The notes beneath the pieces are model-generated. The model searched no databases, had not been told where the DNA came from, and saw only the letters and a program-made list of their open reading frames with translations. The translations under genes and the position numbers were made by a program. A stretch of DNA of 64,000 bases from Microbacterium sp. Nx66 (lineage in GTDB: Bacteria; Actinomycetota; Actinomycetes; Actinomycetales; Microbacteriaceae): positions 930,001-994,000 of the forward strand of contig NZ_LR880474.1 of NCBI RefSeq assembly GCF_904066215.1, in the 5' to 3' direction. This document shows positions 1 through 9,296 of the stretch, in pieces; within the stretch, counting starts at the first letter, position 1, and each line of letters starts with the position of its first letter.

Positions 1-1830
1 CCGGCAGCGACGAAGGGCCAGCGCAACGCCTGCGGGAACCCGGTGCGGATCAACGAGGTCGAGTCGGACGGCGGCGCGCCGGACGACTGGATCGAGCTCG
101 TCAACCCGACCGGCGCCTCGCTCGAGATCGGTGGCGTCGTCGTGAAGGACGACGACGACGCCCACGCCTACACCGTTCCCGTCGGCACGACGATCCCGGC
201 CGGAGGCTTCTTCGTCATCGAGCGTTCGGCCCTCGGCTTCGGGCTGGGCGCGGGCGACGCCGTCCGCCTCTTCGACGGTGAGCTGCTCATCGACGAGACC
301 GCCTGGGGCGAGGGCCACGCGGCGACCTCCTGGGGCCGCTGCCCTGACACCACGGGAGCCTTCGCGGCGACCGCGACGCCGACGAAGGGCGCGCCGAACG
401 TGTGCGCGGGCGAGGTCGCCGTCGGCACCTGGCCGGGGTCGGCCGAAGTGCGGGTGCTCGACGACGTGCCGACGTTCCTCGAGGACAGCTCCGGCCTCGA
501 CGTGCAGGAGACCGCGGACGGGGCATTCCTCTGGGCCGTGGATAACGGCGAGGGGCGCATCTGGAAGCTCGAGGCCCACGCGGACGGCTCGGTGGAGAAG
601 GCCGCGGGCTGGGACGAGGGCAAGCGTGTGCGCTTCGCCAAGGACGCCGGGAACCCGGGCGCCGCAGGGCCGGACACCGAAGGCATCACGGTCGACGGGA
701 GGGGCCTGGTCTACGTGGCGTCCGAGCGCGACAACAGCGCCAAGGGTGTGAACCAGAACGTGCTGCTGCAGGTCGATCCGGACGCGGCGGCCGGCGATCT
801 CGTGGCGCAGCGGGAATGGGATCTCACGGCGATGCTCCCGGCGGTCGGCGCGAACCTCGGCATCGAGGCCGTGCAGTGGGTGCCGGACAGTGCGCTGAAC
901 GGAAAGCTCTTCGACGACACCACCGGGACCGCCTACGACCCGGCCGTGCATCCGGGACACGGCGACGGCCTCTTCTTCGTCGCGGTGGAGGACAACGGGC
1001 ACGTCTACGCCTTCGCGTTCGCCGCGGACGGCACGGCCACGCTCGTCTCCGAGATCTCCCCCGGGCTCACCGGTGTCATGGCGCTCGACTGGGATGCCGT
1101 CCGCGGCACCCTGTGGGCGGTGTGCGACGACGGCTGCCAGGGCCGCTCCGCCGAGCTCACCTTGAACGGGACCGCCCGGCCCGGGATCGCTCACTACGCG
1201 CGGCCCGCCGGCATGCCCGACATCAACAACGAGGGCTTCGCGACGGCTCCCGCGTCGCTCGCGGTCGACGGACAGCGTCCGGTGTGGTGGTTCGCCGATG
1301 GCTTCGCCTCGGAGGCGCTGCGCACCGGCACGCTGCCGGGCGGCACAGGCGCCGAGAACCCCGGTGGGGAGAACCCCGGCGGCGAGAACCCTGGTGGCGA
1401 GAACCCTGGTGCGGAGAACCCGCCGCTTCCCGGCACGGAGCTCGTGGACGGCAACCGCCACGGCGTCACCGTCGATCCGGCGGTGGCCGGACCGGGGCAG
1501 CGGGTCACCGTCACGGTCGGCGCGGATGCCGCGGGAGCGCGGGCGGAGGTCTGGATGTACTCCGTCCCGGTCCGCCTGGCTGCGGGGACGCTTTCGGCGA
1601 CGGGTGCCCTCACGGTCACCGTTCCGGTGGACGCGCCGCTGGGCGCGCACCGCATCGCGGTCTACGCGGCGGATGGGACGCTCCTCGGCTGGGCTGACCT
1701 GCGCGTCACCGCCGCGGGCGAGGGGCTGGCCGCGACCGGAGCGGACCTGCCGGTGGCCGCCACCGCGCTCGCGTTGATGCTCCTCACGACCGGGGTCCTC
1801 GCGCTGCGCCGTCGGAAGCGCACCGCCTGA
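1..1830 (+). CDS. Wall-anchored secreted lamin-tail / phytase-like protein (5' partial)
   Basis: The frame is open from base 1, so the gene starts upstream of the window. The first residues (PAATKGQRNACG) resemble TPTKGAPNVC, which ends the lamin-tail domain encoded here, so at least one more lamin-tail repeat probably precedes the window. What follows is a lamin-tail domain (to about base 410), then a beta-propeller-like region resembling the esterase-like-activity-of-phytase family (GITVDGRGLVYVASERD), a run of GGENP/GAENP repeats (bases 1351-1422), an Ig-like segment and a C-terminal sorting signal. The signal is LAATG (an LAXTG, class-E sortase-type motif) followed by a hydrophobic helix and RRRKR. 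The protein should be exported and covalently anchored to the wall. Substrate unknown; a phosphoesterase or nuclease role is only inference. Confidence 0.8.
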   Translation, partial: PAATKGQRNACGNPVRINEVESDGGAPDDWIELVNPTGASLEIGGVVVKDDDDAHAYTVPVGTTIPAGGFFVIERSALGFGLGAGDAVRLFDGELLIDETAWGEGHAATSWGRCPDTTGAFAATATPTKGAPNVCAGEVAVGTWPGSAEVRVLDDVPTFLEDSSGLDVQETADGAFLWAVDNGEGRIWKLEAHADGSVEKAAGWDEGKRVRFAKDAGNPGAAGPDTEGITVDGRGLVYVASERDNSAKGVNQNVLLQVDPDAAAGDLVAQREWDLTAMLPAVGANLGIEAVQWVPDSALNGKLFDDTTGTAYDPAVHPGHGDGLFFVAVEDNGHVYAFAFAADGTATLVSEISPGLTGVMALDWDAVRGTLWAVCDDGCQGRSAELTLNGTARPGIAHYARPAGMPDINNEGFATAPASLAVDGQRPVWWFADGFASEALRTGTLPGGTGAENPGGENPGGENPGGENPGAENPPLPGTELVDGNRHGVTVDPAVAGPGQRVTVTVGADAAGARAEVWMYSVPVRLAAGTLSATGALTVTVPVDAPLGAHRIAVYAADGTLLGWADLRVTAAGEGLAATGADLPVAATALALMLLTTGVLALRRRKRTA

Positions 1831-1914
1831 CCGGGGGAGGGGTGCGGGCGGTCGCCTGTATCCCTCCCCGACGCGGACCGCGATGTCGGTGCCGCCGCCT
1901 AGACTCGAGAGGTC

Positions 1915-4368
1915 ATGACCGAAGCCCCTCTCATCGTCCCCGGATCCGTCGGCCCGCAGTCCTCCGGCGCCCCCGCGCAGGACGACCTCCTCGCCGGCCT
2001 CAACCCCCAGCAGCTCGAGGCCGTCACCTATCGCGGGCCCGCGCTGCTCATCGTCGCCGGCGCCGGATCGGGCAAGACGAGCGTGCTCACGCGCCGCATC
2101 GCCTCGCTCCTGCGCAGCCGGGAGGCGTGGCCGAGCCAGATCCTCGCCATCACCTTCACCAACAAGGCCGCTGGCGAGATGCGCGAGCGCGTCGAAGGGC
2201 TCATCGGGGACGCCGCGCGCGGCATGTGGATCTCCACGTTCCACTCCGCGTGCGTCCGGATCCTCCGCCGCGAGGCGCAGCAGTTCGGGTTCACGAAGAA
2301 CTTCACCATCTACGACTCCGGAGACTCCCGCGCCCTCCTCAAGCGCCTGGTCAAGGAGCACGAGGCCGACGCCTACGGCCTCACCCCGGCGGCGGTCCAG
2401 GGGCGCATCTCCAAGCTCAAGAACGAGCTCTCCGACGCCGAGGCCTATGCCCGCCAGGCCAACATGAGCGACCCGGCCGAACGCGTCTTCGTCGAGGTCT
2501 TCGCCGACTACCAGCGGCAGCTCCAGAAGGCCAACGCCTTCGACTTCGACGACCTCATCGGCCAGACGGTCTACCTGTTCCGGGCGTTCCCCCAGGTCGC
2601 CGACACCTACCGCCGCCGGTTCCGCCACATCCTCGTCGACGAGTACCAGGACACCAACCACGCGCAGTACGCGCTCATCCACGAGCTCACCCGTCCGGTG
2701 TCCGGGGTCGGCGCGACACCGGAGCCGTATGCCGCCAACGGCATGATGATCTTCGAGCCCGACCCCGAGCCGGCACCGGGCGCCGGTGAGGCCGGGGCGT
2801 CGCTGACGGTGGTCGGCGACTCGGATCAGTCGATCTACGCCTTCCGCGGCGCGGACATCCGCAACATCAGCGAGTTCGAGCGCGACTTCCCGGGGGCGAA
2901 GGTCGTCCTCCTCGAGCAGAACTACCGCTCGACGCAGAACATCCTCTCCGCGGCGAACGCCGTCATCGGCAACAACTTCGACCGCAAGGACAAGAAGCTC
3001 TGGAGCGACCGCGGCGAGGGCGACAGGATCATCGGCTTCACCGGCTACTCGCAGCACGACGAGGCCCAGTTCGTCGCCGACGAGATCGAGGCCCTGCACC
3101 GCAAGGGCATGCCGTACTCGGAGATGGCCGTCTTCTACCGCACGAACTCGCAGTCCCGCGCGCTGGAGGAGATCTTCATCCGCTCGGCCGTGCCGTACAA
3201 GATCATGGGCGGCACCAAGTTCTACGAGCGCGCCGAGATCAAGGACGCCCTGGCCTACCTCGTGGCGGTCGCCAATCCCGCCGATGAGATGGCCGTGCGC
3301 CGCATCCTCAACAAGCCACGGCGCGGCATCGGCGACGTCACAGAGACCGCCATCGCCCGTTTCGCCGAGGAGCACGGCATCTCCTTCCGCGATGCCCTGT
3401 CGCTTCCGGGGCAGCTCGGTGTGGGCCCGAAGATCCAGGCTGCCATCGCCCAGCTCGATGCGGTTCTCGCCGAGGCGACGGCGATCATGCTCCCGCCGAC
3501 GGGGGAGGTGCCGCCGCCCACCTCCGTGGCCGACGGGCTCAGCCTCCTGCTGTCCAAGAGCGGGTACCTCGACGCCCTGCGCGCCAGCCGCGACCCGCAG
3601 GACGAGGCCCGCGTGGAGAACCTCGACGAGTTCGTGGCCGTGACGCGCGACTTCGCGCGCAACAACCCTGAGGGCACCATCACCGACTTCCTCACCGAGG
3701 TCGCGCTGGTCTCCGATGCGGACGACCTCGACGACGAGTCCGGGTCGGTCTCGCTCATGACGATGCACACCGCCAAGGGCCTGGAGTACGACGCGGTCTT
3801 CGTCACCGGCGTCGAGGAGGACCTCATCCCGCACCGCATCTCGGCGGGAGAGCCCGGCGGACCGCAGGAGGAGCGACGCCTGTTCTACGTGGGCATCACC
3901 CGCGCCCGCAAGCGCCTGCACCTGTCCCTGGCGATGACCCGCGCGCAGTTCGGCGAGGTGACGGTCGCGATGCCCAGCCGGTTCCTGCAGGAGATCCCGG
4001 CCTCCCTCATCGACTGGCGGCAGTCCCCGGGCGACGTCAACTCCCGCGGGGGCATGCAGTCCAGGGCGCTGAACGCCCGCCGCTCCGGGGGCTCCGGCGA
4101 CCGCTTCGGCGTCAAGGCCCTGCCCCGCGACTCCCTCAAGCCGCTCTCGACGGCGATGGACAAGATCCCCAACCGCGTCACCGCCAAGATGCGCGACAAC
4201 GGCGACCTCGAGCTCGCCGCCGGTGACCGCATCCGGCACGATGATTTCGGTGAGGGTCGGGTCGACGCCGTCACCGGTGAGGGGGCCAAGCGCATCGCCC
4301 ACGTCCGGTTCGACACGGCGGGGCAGAAGAAGCTGCTCATCAAGGTCGCACCGATCCAGAAGCTCTGA
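1915..4368 (+). CDS. pcrA: ATP-dependent DNA helicase PcrA/UvrD
   Basis: Superfamily 1A 3'-5' DNA helicase acting in repair and replication-fork clearance. Helicase motifs are in order: Walker A AGAGSGKT (residues 48-55), motif Ia TFTNKAA, motif II DEYQD (about 242), motif III VVGDSDQSIYAFRGAD, motif IV QNYRS, motif V TMHTAKGLEYD and motif VI VGITRARKRL. The C-terminus (GDRIRHDDFGEGRVDAV) is the Tudor-like domain by which PcrA contacts RNA polymerase. Length 817 aa is normal for actinobacterial PcrA. An acidic, Pro/Ala/Gly-rich insert of about 35 residues sits between motifs II and III (bases about 2695-2800). A possible -10, TAGACT, lies just upstream of the ATG (bases 1899-1904). Confidence 0.95.
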   Translation: MTEAPLIVPGSVGPQSSGAPAQDDLLAGLNPQQLEAVTYRGPALLIVAGAGSGKTSVLTRRIASLLRSREAWPSQILAITFTNKAAGEMRERVEGLIGDAARGMWISTFHSACVRILRREAQQFGFTKNFTIYDSGDSRALLKRLVKEHEADAYGLTPAAVQGRISKLKNELSDAEAYARQANMSDPAERVFVEVFADYQRQLQKANAFDFDDLIGQTVYLFRAFPQVADTYRRRFRHILVDEYQDTNHAQYALIHELTRPVSGVGATPEPYAANGMMIFEPDPEPAPGAGEAGASLTVVGDSDQSIYAFRGADIRNISEFERDFPGAKVVLLEQNYRSTQNILSAANAVIGNNFDRKDKKLWSDRGEGDRIIGFTGYSQHDEAQFVADEIEALHRKGMPYSEMAVFYRTNSQSRALEEIFIRSAVPYKIMGGTKFYERAEIKDALAYLVAVANPADEMAVRRILNKPRRGIGDVTETAIARFAEEHGISFRDALSLPGQLGVGPKIQAAIAQLDAVLAEATAIMLPPTGEVPPPTSVADGLSLLLSKSGYLDALRASRDPQDEARVENLDEFVAVTRDFARNNPEGTITDFLTEVALVSDADDLDDESGSVSLMTMHTAKGLEYDAVFVTGVEEDLIPHRISAGEPGGPQEERRLFYVGITRARKRLHLSLAMTRAQFGEVTVAMPSRFLQEIPASLIDWRQSPGDVNSRGGMQSRALNARRSGGSGDRFGVKALPRDSLKPLSTAMDKIPNRVTAKMRDNGDLELAAGDRIRHDDFGEGRVDAVTGEGAKRIAHVRFDTAGQKKLLIKVAPIQKL

Positions 4369-4412
4369 CGTCGCGGCGAAGGGGGCGGGGAGACACGGTT
4401 AGGCTGGCTCCC

Positions 4413-5549
4413 ATGGCCCTCTTCTCCCGCCGCAAGAAGTCCGGCGACGACGCCGTCGCTCCCGCCCCCTCCGCCGCTCCGGCAGCCGACACCGAGGAGG
4501 ACGCGAGCATGGCGACCGAGGAGTCCGAGGCGTCGACGGCCGAGGCATCGCCCGCCGTCGGCATCTCCGTCCAGGCGTTCCGCGGTGTCGGCGCCGAAGC
4601 CGGACCCGAGGTCGCCCTTCCGGATCCGGATGCCGCGACGGCACCGGCGCCCGCTGCCGCAGCGACGCCGCCGAGCCCGGCGGAGGAGCCCGCGGCGCCG
4701 GCTGCCGAGCGGAAGCTCCCGCTCGCTCCTGCGCTCCCGCCCGAGCAGACCGAGACCGTGGCGGGCATGAAGGACAACGTCCTCCTGCGCGAGTCCCTGG
4801 CGCAGATCGAGGCGGGCGCCTCCAACGAGCAGCTCCTCGGAGTGCTCCGCCAGGCTCTGCAGAGCCACCTCTACATCCGCGTGAGCGGTGATGCCCGCGC
4901 GCAGATCAGCGAGGGCAAGCCGCTGGCCGTCGCCGTGGTCCGTGACGGAGAGCGGCAGTTCATGCTGGCATTCAGCTCGGCGGCCGCCGTCCGCGACTCC
5001 GTCCAGCTCGAAGCAGACCCGTCCGCCACGTCCGCGGTCGCCCAGCCGACGACCTCGGTCATGCAGCAGGTCGTCTCCGGCGACTTCGCGGGTCTCATCA
5101 TCGACAACGCGTCCGCGCCGCATCGTGTGGTGTTCCCCACTGAGCTCCTGCAGAAGACGCTCGAGCAGGCCGACGTCGACATGACCGTGAAGTCGCTGCT
5201 CGCCGCTCCGCGGGAGCAGGACTCGCCCGCCAAGGTGGGCGAGGCCCTCGCCACGACGCGCATGTGGGTGGCCGTGAACGACGGATCCGGCACCGGTCAG
5301 GTCGGCATCGCCGAGGCTCAGACAGCCGACGGGCGGCGCTTCCTCCAACTCTTCTCGCACCCGCTGGAGGTCATCGCGCTGGGCCGCGGCGACCGCCCGC
5401 TGCCCTTCGAGCCTGACCAGCTCGCGAAGGTGCTGACGAGCCACTCCGAGATGGCCGGCGTCATCATCGACTCCGCAGGACCCTCGATGGTGGTGGAGCG
5501 CGACGCCCTCGCCCCGGTGCTCGTGCGCGCGGTGCGGATCGAGGACTGA
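4413..5549 (+). CDS. SseB-family protein with duplicated SseB domain
   Basis: A 378-residue protein. The N-terminal 110 residues are Ala/Glu/Pro-rich and low complexity after MALFSRRKKSG. Two related SseB-type segments follow: residues about 125-250 (LVVRQ-like pattern SHLYIRVSGDARAQISEGKPL) and about 265-375 (TTRMWVAVNDGSGTG through PSMVVERDALAPVL). SseB-type domains are common in actinobacterial genomes and their biochemical role is poorly defined. The gene lies 44 nt after pcrA in the same direction, so it may share its transcript. Assignment is by domain pattern only. Confidence 0.7.
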   Translation: MALFSRRKKSGDDAVAPAPSAAPAADTEEDASMATEESEASTAEASPAVGISVQAFRGVGAEAGPEVALPDPDAATAPAPAAAATPPSPAEEPAAPAAERKLPLAPALPPEQTETVAGMKDNVLLRESLAQIEAGASNEQLLGVLRQALQSHLYIRVSGDARAQISEGKPLAVAVVRDGERQFMLAFSSAAAVRDSVQLEADPSATSAVAQPTTSVMQQVVSGDFAGLIIDNASAPHRVVFPTELLQKTLEQADVDMTVKSLLAAPREQDSPAKVGEALATTRMWVAVNDGSGTGQVGIAEAQTADGRRFLQLFSHPLEVIALGRGDRPLPFEPDQLAKVLTSHSEMAGVIIDSAGPSMVVERDALAPVLVRAVRIED

Positions 5550-5615
5550 CGGCACGCGTACACCGGGGGCCTGCCGGGGGTTCCGTGCGTCGTGACCGCC
5601 CCCTAGGGTCGGAGC

Positions 5616-6686
5616 ATGGCCTCTGAACGCGTGACCCTGACCGTCGCCGACACCGACGGAGAGCGTGAGGTCGCGCTCTCCAGCCCGAATCGGATCGTCT
5701 GGCCCGACCTCGGCATCACCAAGGCGGAGCTCGCCGAGTACGTGCAGCTCGTGTCTGTGCCGTTCCTCTCGGCGAACGGCAACCACCCGGTGTCCCTGGA
5801 GCGCTTCCGCGACGGCGTCGGCGCTGCCGGCGGTCCGCGTCCCGAGGGGTTCTTCTCGAAGAACCCGCCGAAGGGCACTCCGGACTTCGTCGACGCCGTC
5901 ACGGTCACCTACAACAGCGGCCGCCGCCATCCCCAGATCGTCCTGAACCGCACGAGCGCGATCGTGTGGGCGGTGCAGATGAACACCATCGTCTTCCACC
6001 CGTGGGCATCGCTGGCGACCGACTCCGACAACCCGGTCGAGCTGCGGATCGACCTCGATCCCCAGCCGAGCACCGGGTTCGCCGAGGCCGTCCCCGCCGC
6101 CCACGCTCTGCGGGAGGTGTTGCGGGAGGCCGGGCTGGAGGCGTACGCGAAGACGAGCGGCAACCGCGGCCTGCACGTCTTCGCCCCGATCGAGCCGACC
6201 CACGAGTTCCTCGACGTGCGGCACGCCGTGATCGCCGCCGGCCGGGAGCTCGAACGCCGGATGCCGGATCGCGTCACGACGAACTGGTGGAAGGAAGAGC
6301 GGGGCGAGCGCCTCTTCGTCGACTTCAACCAGGCCAACCGCGACCGCACGATGGCCGGCGCCTACAGTCCGCGCGCCCTCCCCGGTGCGACCGTCGCGAC
6401 GCCTGTGCACTGGGACGAGCTCGACGATCTCGACCCCAGGACGTTCACCGTCCGGAGCGTCCCGCAGCGGCTCGAAGAGGTCGGCGACCCCTGGGCCGAC
6501 ATGCAGGCGAAGCCCGGGCGCATCGACACGCTGCTGGAGTGGTGGGAGCGCGACACGGCGGACGGCCTCGGGGAGTTGCCCTTCCCACCGGAGTTCCCGA
6601 AGATGCCGGGAGAGCCGCCGCGCGTGCAGCCGAGCAAGAAGAACGCCGCGAACTGGGATGCCGACGGCAACCCCGTCGACGACTGA
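5616..6686 (+). CDS. LigD-type polymerase (NHEJ primase/polymerase domain) as a stand-alone protein
   Basis: A 356-residue protein of the archaeo-eukaryotic primase superfamily, equivalent to the polymerase domain of LigD, which adds nucleotides at broken ends during non-homologous end joining. The paired catalytic aspartates are visible in LRIDLDPQPST (about residues 143-153) and the later family motif VDFNQANRDRTMAGAYSPR is present. It contains no ligase or phosphoesterase domain. It converges on an ATP-dependent ligase gene whose stop codon is 6 nt away, so the two LigD activities are encoded by separate genes. No Ku gene is seen in the window. Confidence 0.9.
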   Translation: MASERVTLTVADTDGEREVALSSPNRIVWPDLGITKAELAEYVQLVSVPFLSANGNHPVSLERFRDGVGAAGGPRPEGFFSKNPPKGTPDFVDAVTVTYNSGRRHPQIVLNRTSAIVWAVQMNTIVFHPWASLATDSDNPVELRIDLDPQPSTGFAEAVPAAHALREVLREAGLEAYAKTSGNRGLHVFAPIEPTHEFLDVRHAVIAAGRELERRMPDRVTTNWWKEERGERLFVDFNQANRDRTMAGAYSPRALPGATVATPVHWDELDDLDPRTFTVRSVPQRLEEVGDPWADMQAKPGRIDTLLEWWERDTADGLGELPFPPEFPKMPGEPPRVQPSKKNAANWDADGNPVDD

Positions 6687-6692
6687 GCGCGC

Positions 6693-7736
6693 TCAGCTCA
6701 GGACGTCGGCGAGGTCGTAGCCGTCGACGGTGTCGAGCTGGTCGTACGTGCAGGAGCGGGCGTCCCGGTCCGGCCTCCATCGCTCGAACTGCACGGTGTG
6801 GCGGAAGCGGGCGCCCTCGAGCTGGTCGTACCGCACCTCCAGCACCCGCTCGGGGCGCAGGCGAACGAACGACACGTCCTTCGATCCGCTGAACCGCGAC
6901 CGCTCACCCTCACCCGTCACGGCGGCGCCGTCCTCGTCGCGCTCGACCAGCGGCGCGAGCTCCTCCACGAGCTGCTTCCGCTTCGCGTCACTCCACGCCG
7001 CGACGCCGCCGACCTGGCGCAGGGTCCCGTCGGCGTCGTAGAGCCCGACGAGCAGCGAGCCGACCCCGGTGCCGGACTTGTGGATGCGGTAGCCGAGGGC
7101 GACGACGTCGGCGGTCCGCGCATGCTTGATCTTGAACAGGGTGCGCTTCCCCGGCGCGTACGGCTGGGCCAGCGGCTTCGCCACGACGCCGTCGAGCCCC
7201 GCGCCCTCGAACTCCTCGAGCCAGCGGACGGCCGCGTCCCGATCGCGGGTGGTCCTGGTCAGGTGCAGCGGGTGCTCCACGGACTCCATGAGTGTCTCCA
7301 GCCGGGCCCGGCGCGTCTCGAACGACTGGGCCCGCAGGTCGTCCTCCCCGGAGGCGAGCAGATCGAAGGCGATGAACATGGCCGGGGTCTCCGTGGCGAG
7401 CTTCGCGACCCGGGAGGCCGCCGGGTGGATGCGCTGACTGAGGGCCTCCCAGTCCAGACGCTGCGCGCCGTGCGGACCCGTGGCCACGACGATCTCGCCG
7501 TCGAGCAGGCAGGGCACGGGCAGCAGCTGCGGGATCGCGTCGACGAGCTCCGGGAAGTAGCGCGTCAGGGGCTTCGCGCCGCGGGACCCGATCTCGACCT
7601 TCTCGCCGTCCCAGGCGATGAGCCCGCGGAACCCGTCCCACTTCGGCTCGTAGAGCAGGCCGCCCGGCGTCTTGTCGGGGTCGGGAACGGCCGCGACGGC
7701 TTTGGCGAGCATGGGGGCCGGGATCTCGTAGCGCAT
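6693..7736 (-). CDS. ATP-dependent DNA ligase (LigC/LigD ligase-domain type)
   Basis: A 347-residue nucleotidyltransferase DNA ligase. Motif I EPKWDGFRG gives the AMP-accepting lysine (K32). Motif III-like MFIAFDLLA, motif IV DGVVAKPL and motif V LFKIKHARTADVV follow, then an OB-fold. I chose the ATG at 7734-7736 because the protein then begins MRYEIPAPMLAKA, the usual N-terminus; the frame stays open upstream but that part does not resemble ligase. Its role is presumably strand sealing in end joining together with the convergent polymerase gene. Confidence 0.92.
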   Translation of the reverse strand: MRYEIPAPMLAKAVAAVPDPDKTPGGLLYEPKWDGFRGLIAWDGEKVEIGSRGAKPLTRYFPELVDAIPQLLPVPCLLDGEIVVATGPHGAQRLDWEALSQRIHPAASRVAKLATETPAMFIAFDLLASGEDDLRAQSFETRRARLETLMESVEHPLHLTRTTRDRDAAVRWLEEFEGAGLDGVVAKPLAQPYAPGKRTLFKIKHARTADVVALGYRIHKSGTGVGSLLVGLYDADGTLRQVGGVAAWSDAKRKQLVEELAPLVERDEDGAAVTGEGERSRFSGSKDVSFVRLRPERVLEVRYDQLEGARFRHTVQFERWRPDRDARSCTYDQLDTVDGYDLADVLS

Positions 7737-7779
7737 GCACCCATCCTGGACCGGGCGGCGAGCGGGGGAAAGGGCCGGG

Positions 7780-9231
7780 TCAGCCGAACAGGTCGTCGAG
7801 TTCCGCGGGCGTGCCGGCGTCGCGGAGCACGGTGTGTGCCGCGTGCCATCCCGCCATGCCGTTGACCGCGGGGCCGGGCGGCGTCGAGGCCGACGCGAGG
7901 TACACGCCGCGCATCGGCGTCCGCCACGGGGTGGGGGAGAGGACGGGGCGGCGCAGGGCCTGACGCATGTCGAAGACGCCGCCGGAGATGTCGCCGCCGA
8001 TCTCGGCCGGGTTGATCGCCTCGCGGGAGGATGCCGGCACCGCGTGGTGGGCGAGGATCCGGTCGCGGAATCCCGGCGCGAAGCGCTCGACCTGTGCGGT
8101 GATGAGTTCGGTCGGGTCGAGGTCGGAGCCGTTCGGCACGTGGATGTACGCCCAGAGCACGGCCTTGCCGTCGGGCGCTCTGGTCGGGTCGAAGAGCGAG
8201 GGTTGGACCGCCAGCACGTACGGACGCTCGGACACGTGGCCGACCGCGACCGCGTTCTCGCTGTTCCACACCTCCTCCCTCGTCCCGGCGACGTGCACGG
8301 TCGGGGCGCTCCGCACGTGCTCGTTCGCCCACGGGACGGGTCCATCGAGCGCGAAATCGACCTTCGCCGCCGCGGCGCCGTAGCGGTAGCCGCGGAGGGC
8401 GCGGGCGTACGAGGCCGGGATGTCCGGGTGGGTGAGTGCGAGCCGGGGAGAGGTGTTGAGCAGCAGCACGTCACCGCGGTCGGGGTCGCCCCCGTCCAGG
8501 TCCGCGAGGTCGGTGACGCGGGCGCCCGTCTCGATCGTGCCGCCATGGGCCTCGAGATCGGCGATGAGGGCGTCCGCGATCACCTGCGAGCCGCCGCGGG
8601 GGTACGGCCAGCCGCCGGCGTGGGCGAGCCCGGCCAGCAGCAGACCCGCCGCGGCGCCGGCGAGCGTGGGCTGCGGGGAGTTCGCGTGCGCGACCACTCC
8701 GGCCATGAGCGCGGCCGCTTCCTCCGTGCGGAAGGCGGCCCGCGCGAGGGGCGTGCCCTGGTCGAGCATGCGGATGGCGTAGCGGACGGCGGTGATCGGG
8801 TCCTGCGGGAGGCGGAGGAGCTGGTTCCCGGTGAAGTCCGTGACGCCGTCGATGTGCGTGCTGAGGGGGCGGAGCCGGCGCAGCCAGGCGTCCCCGTCGA
8901 TGCCGAGGTCGGCGGCGGTGCGCTCGATGTCGCGCCACGCGATGGCGGCACGACCGTCGTCCAGAGGATGGGCGAAGGAGATCTCGGGGCGGATCCACTC
9001 GATCCGCTCGTCGAGCCCGAACGCTTGGAAGAAGGGCGAGGCGACGGCTGCAGGGTGGACGGCCGAGCAGACGTCGTGACGGAAGCCGGGGAGGGTGGCC
9101 TCCCGGGTGCGCAGGCCCCCTCCGACCGTGTCCGCAGCCTCGAGCACGCGTACCCGGTAGCCGGCGCGGGCGAGGGAGACGGCGGCGGCGAGGCCGTTCG
9201 GGCCGGATCCGATGATCGTCGCGAGTGCCAT
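7780..9231 (-). CDS. FAD-dependent NAD(P)/FAD oxidoreductase, phytoene-desaturase-like
   Basis: A 483-residue flavoprotein. The N-terminal dinucleotide-binding fingerprint IIGSGPNGLAAAVSLARAGY is followed by VRVLEAADTVGGG, typical of the phytoene desaturase / amine oxidase group. The C-terminus (MRGVYLASASTPPGPAVNGMAGWHAA) is the second FAD-contacting segment. It most resembles PYROXD2-like oxidoreductases rather than true carotenoid enzymes, and no carotenoid genes are nearby. Substrate unknown. It is divergent from the 160-aa gene at 9297, with 65 nt between the starts. Confidence 0.85.
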   Translation of the reverse strand: MALATIIGSGPNGLAAAVSLARAGYRVRVLEAADTVGGGLRTREATLPGFRHDVCSAVHPAAVASPFFQAFGLDERIEWIRPEISFAHPLDDGRAAIAWRDIERTAADLGIDGDAWLRRLRPLSTHIDGVTDFTGNQLLRLPQDPITAVRYAIRMLDQGTPLARAAFRTEEAAALMAGVVAHANSPQPTLAGAAAGLLLAGLAHAGGWPYPRGGSQVIADALIADLEAHGGTIETGARVTDLADLDGGDPDRGDVLLLNTSPRLALTHPDIPASYARALRGYRYGAAAAKVDFALDGPVPWANEHVRSAPTVHVAGTREEVWNSENAVAVGHVSERPYVLAVQPSLFDPTRAPDGKAVLWAYIHVPNGSDLDPTELITAQVERFAPGFRDRILAHHAVPASSREAINPAEIGGDISGGVFDMRQALRRPVLSPTPWRTPMRGVYLASASTPPGPAVNGMAGWHAAHTVLRDAGTPAELDDLFG

Positions 9232-9296
9232 GCGGCCAGTCTCGCACGCGAGTCCGCGGTCGGCGGAGGGGGTTGCGCCGTGCGATCCTGGAAGGG

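Noticed and set aside
3885..6410. An 841-codon open frame on the minus strand
   Set aside because: It runs antisense to pcrA, the SseB gene and the polymerase gene, and its translation is Arg/Gly/Asp-rich without any domain; a high-GC shadow frame.
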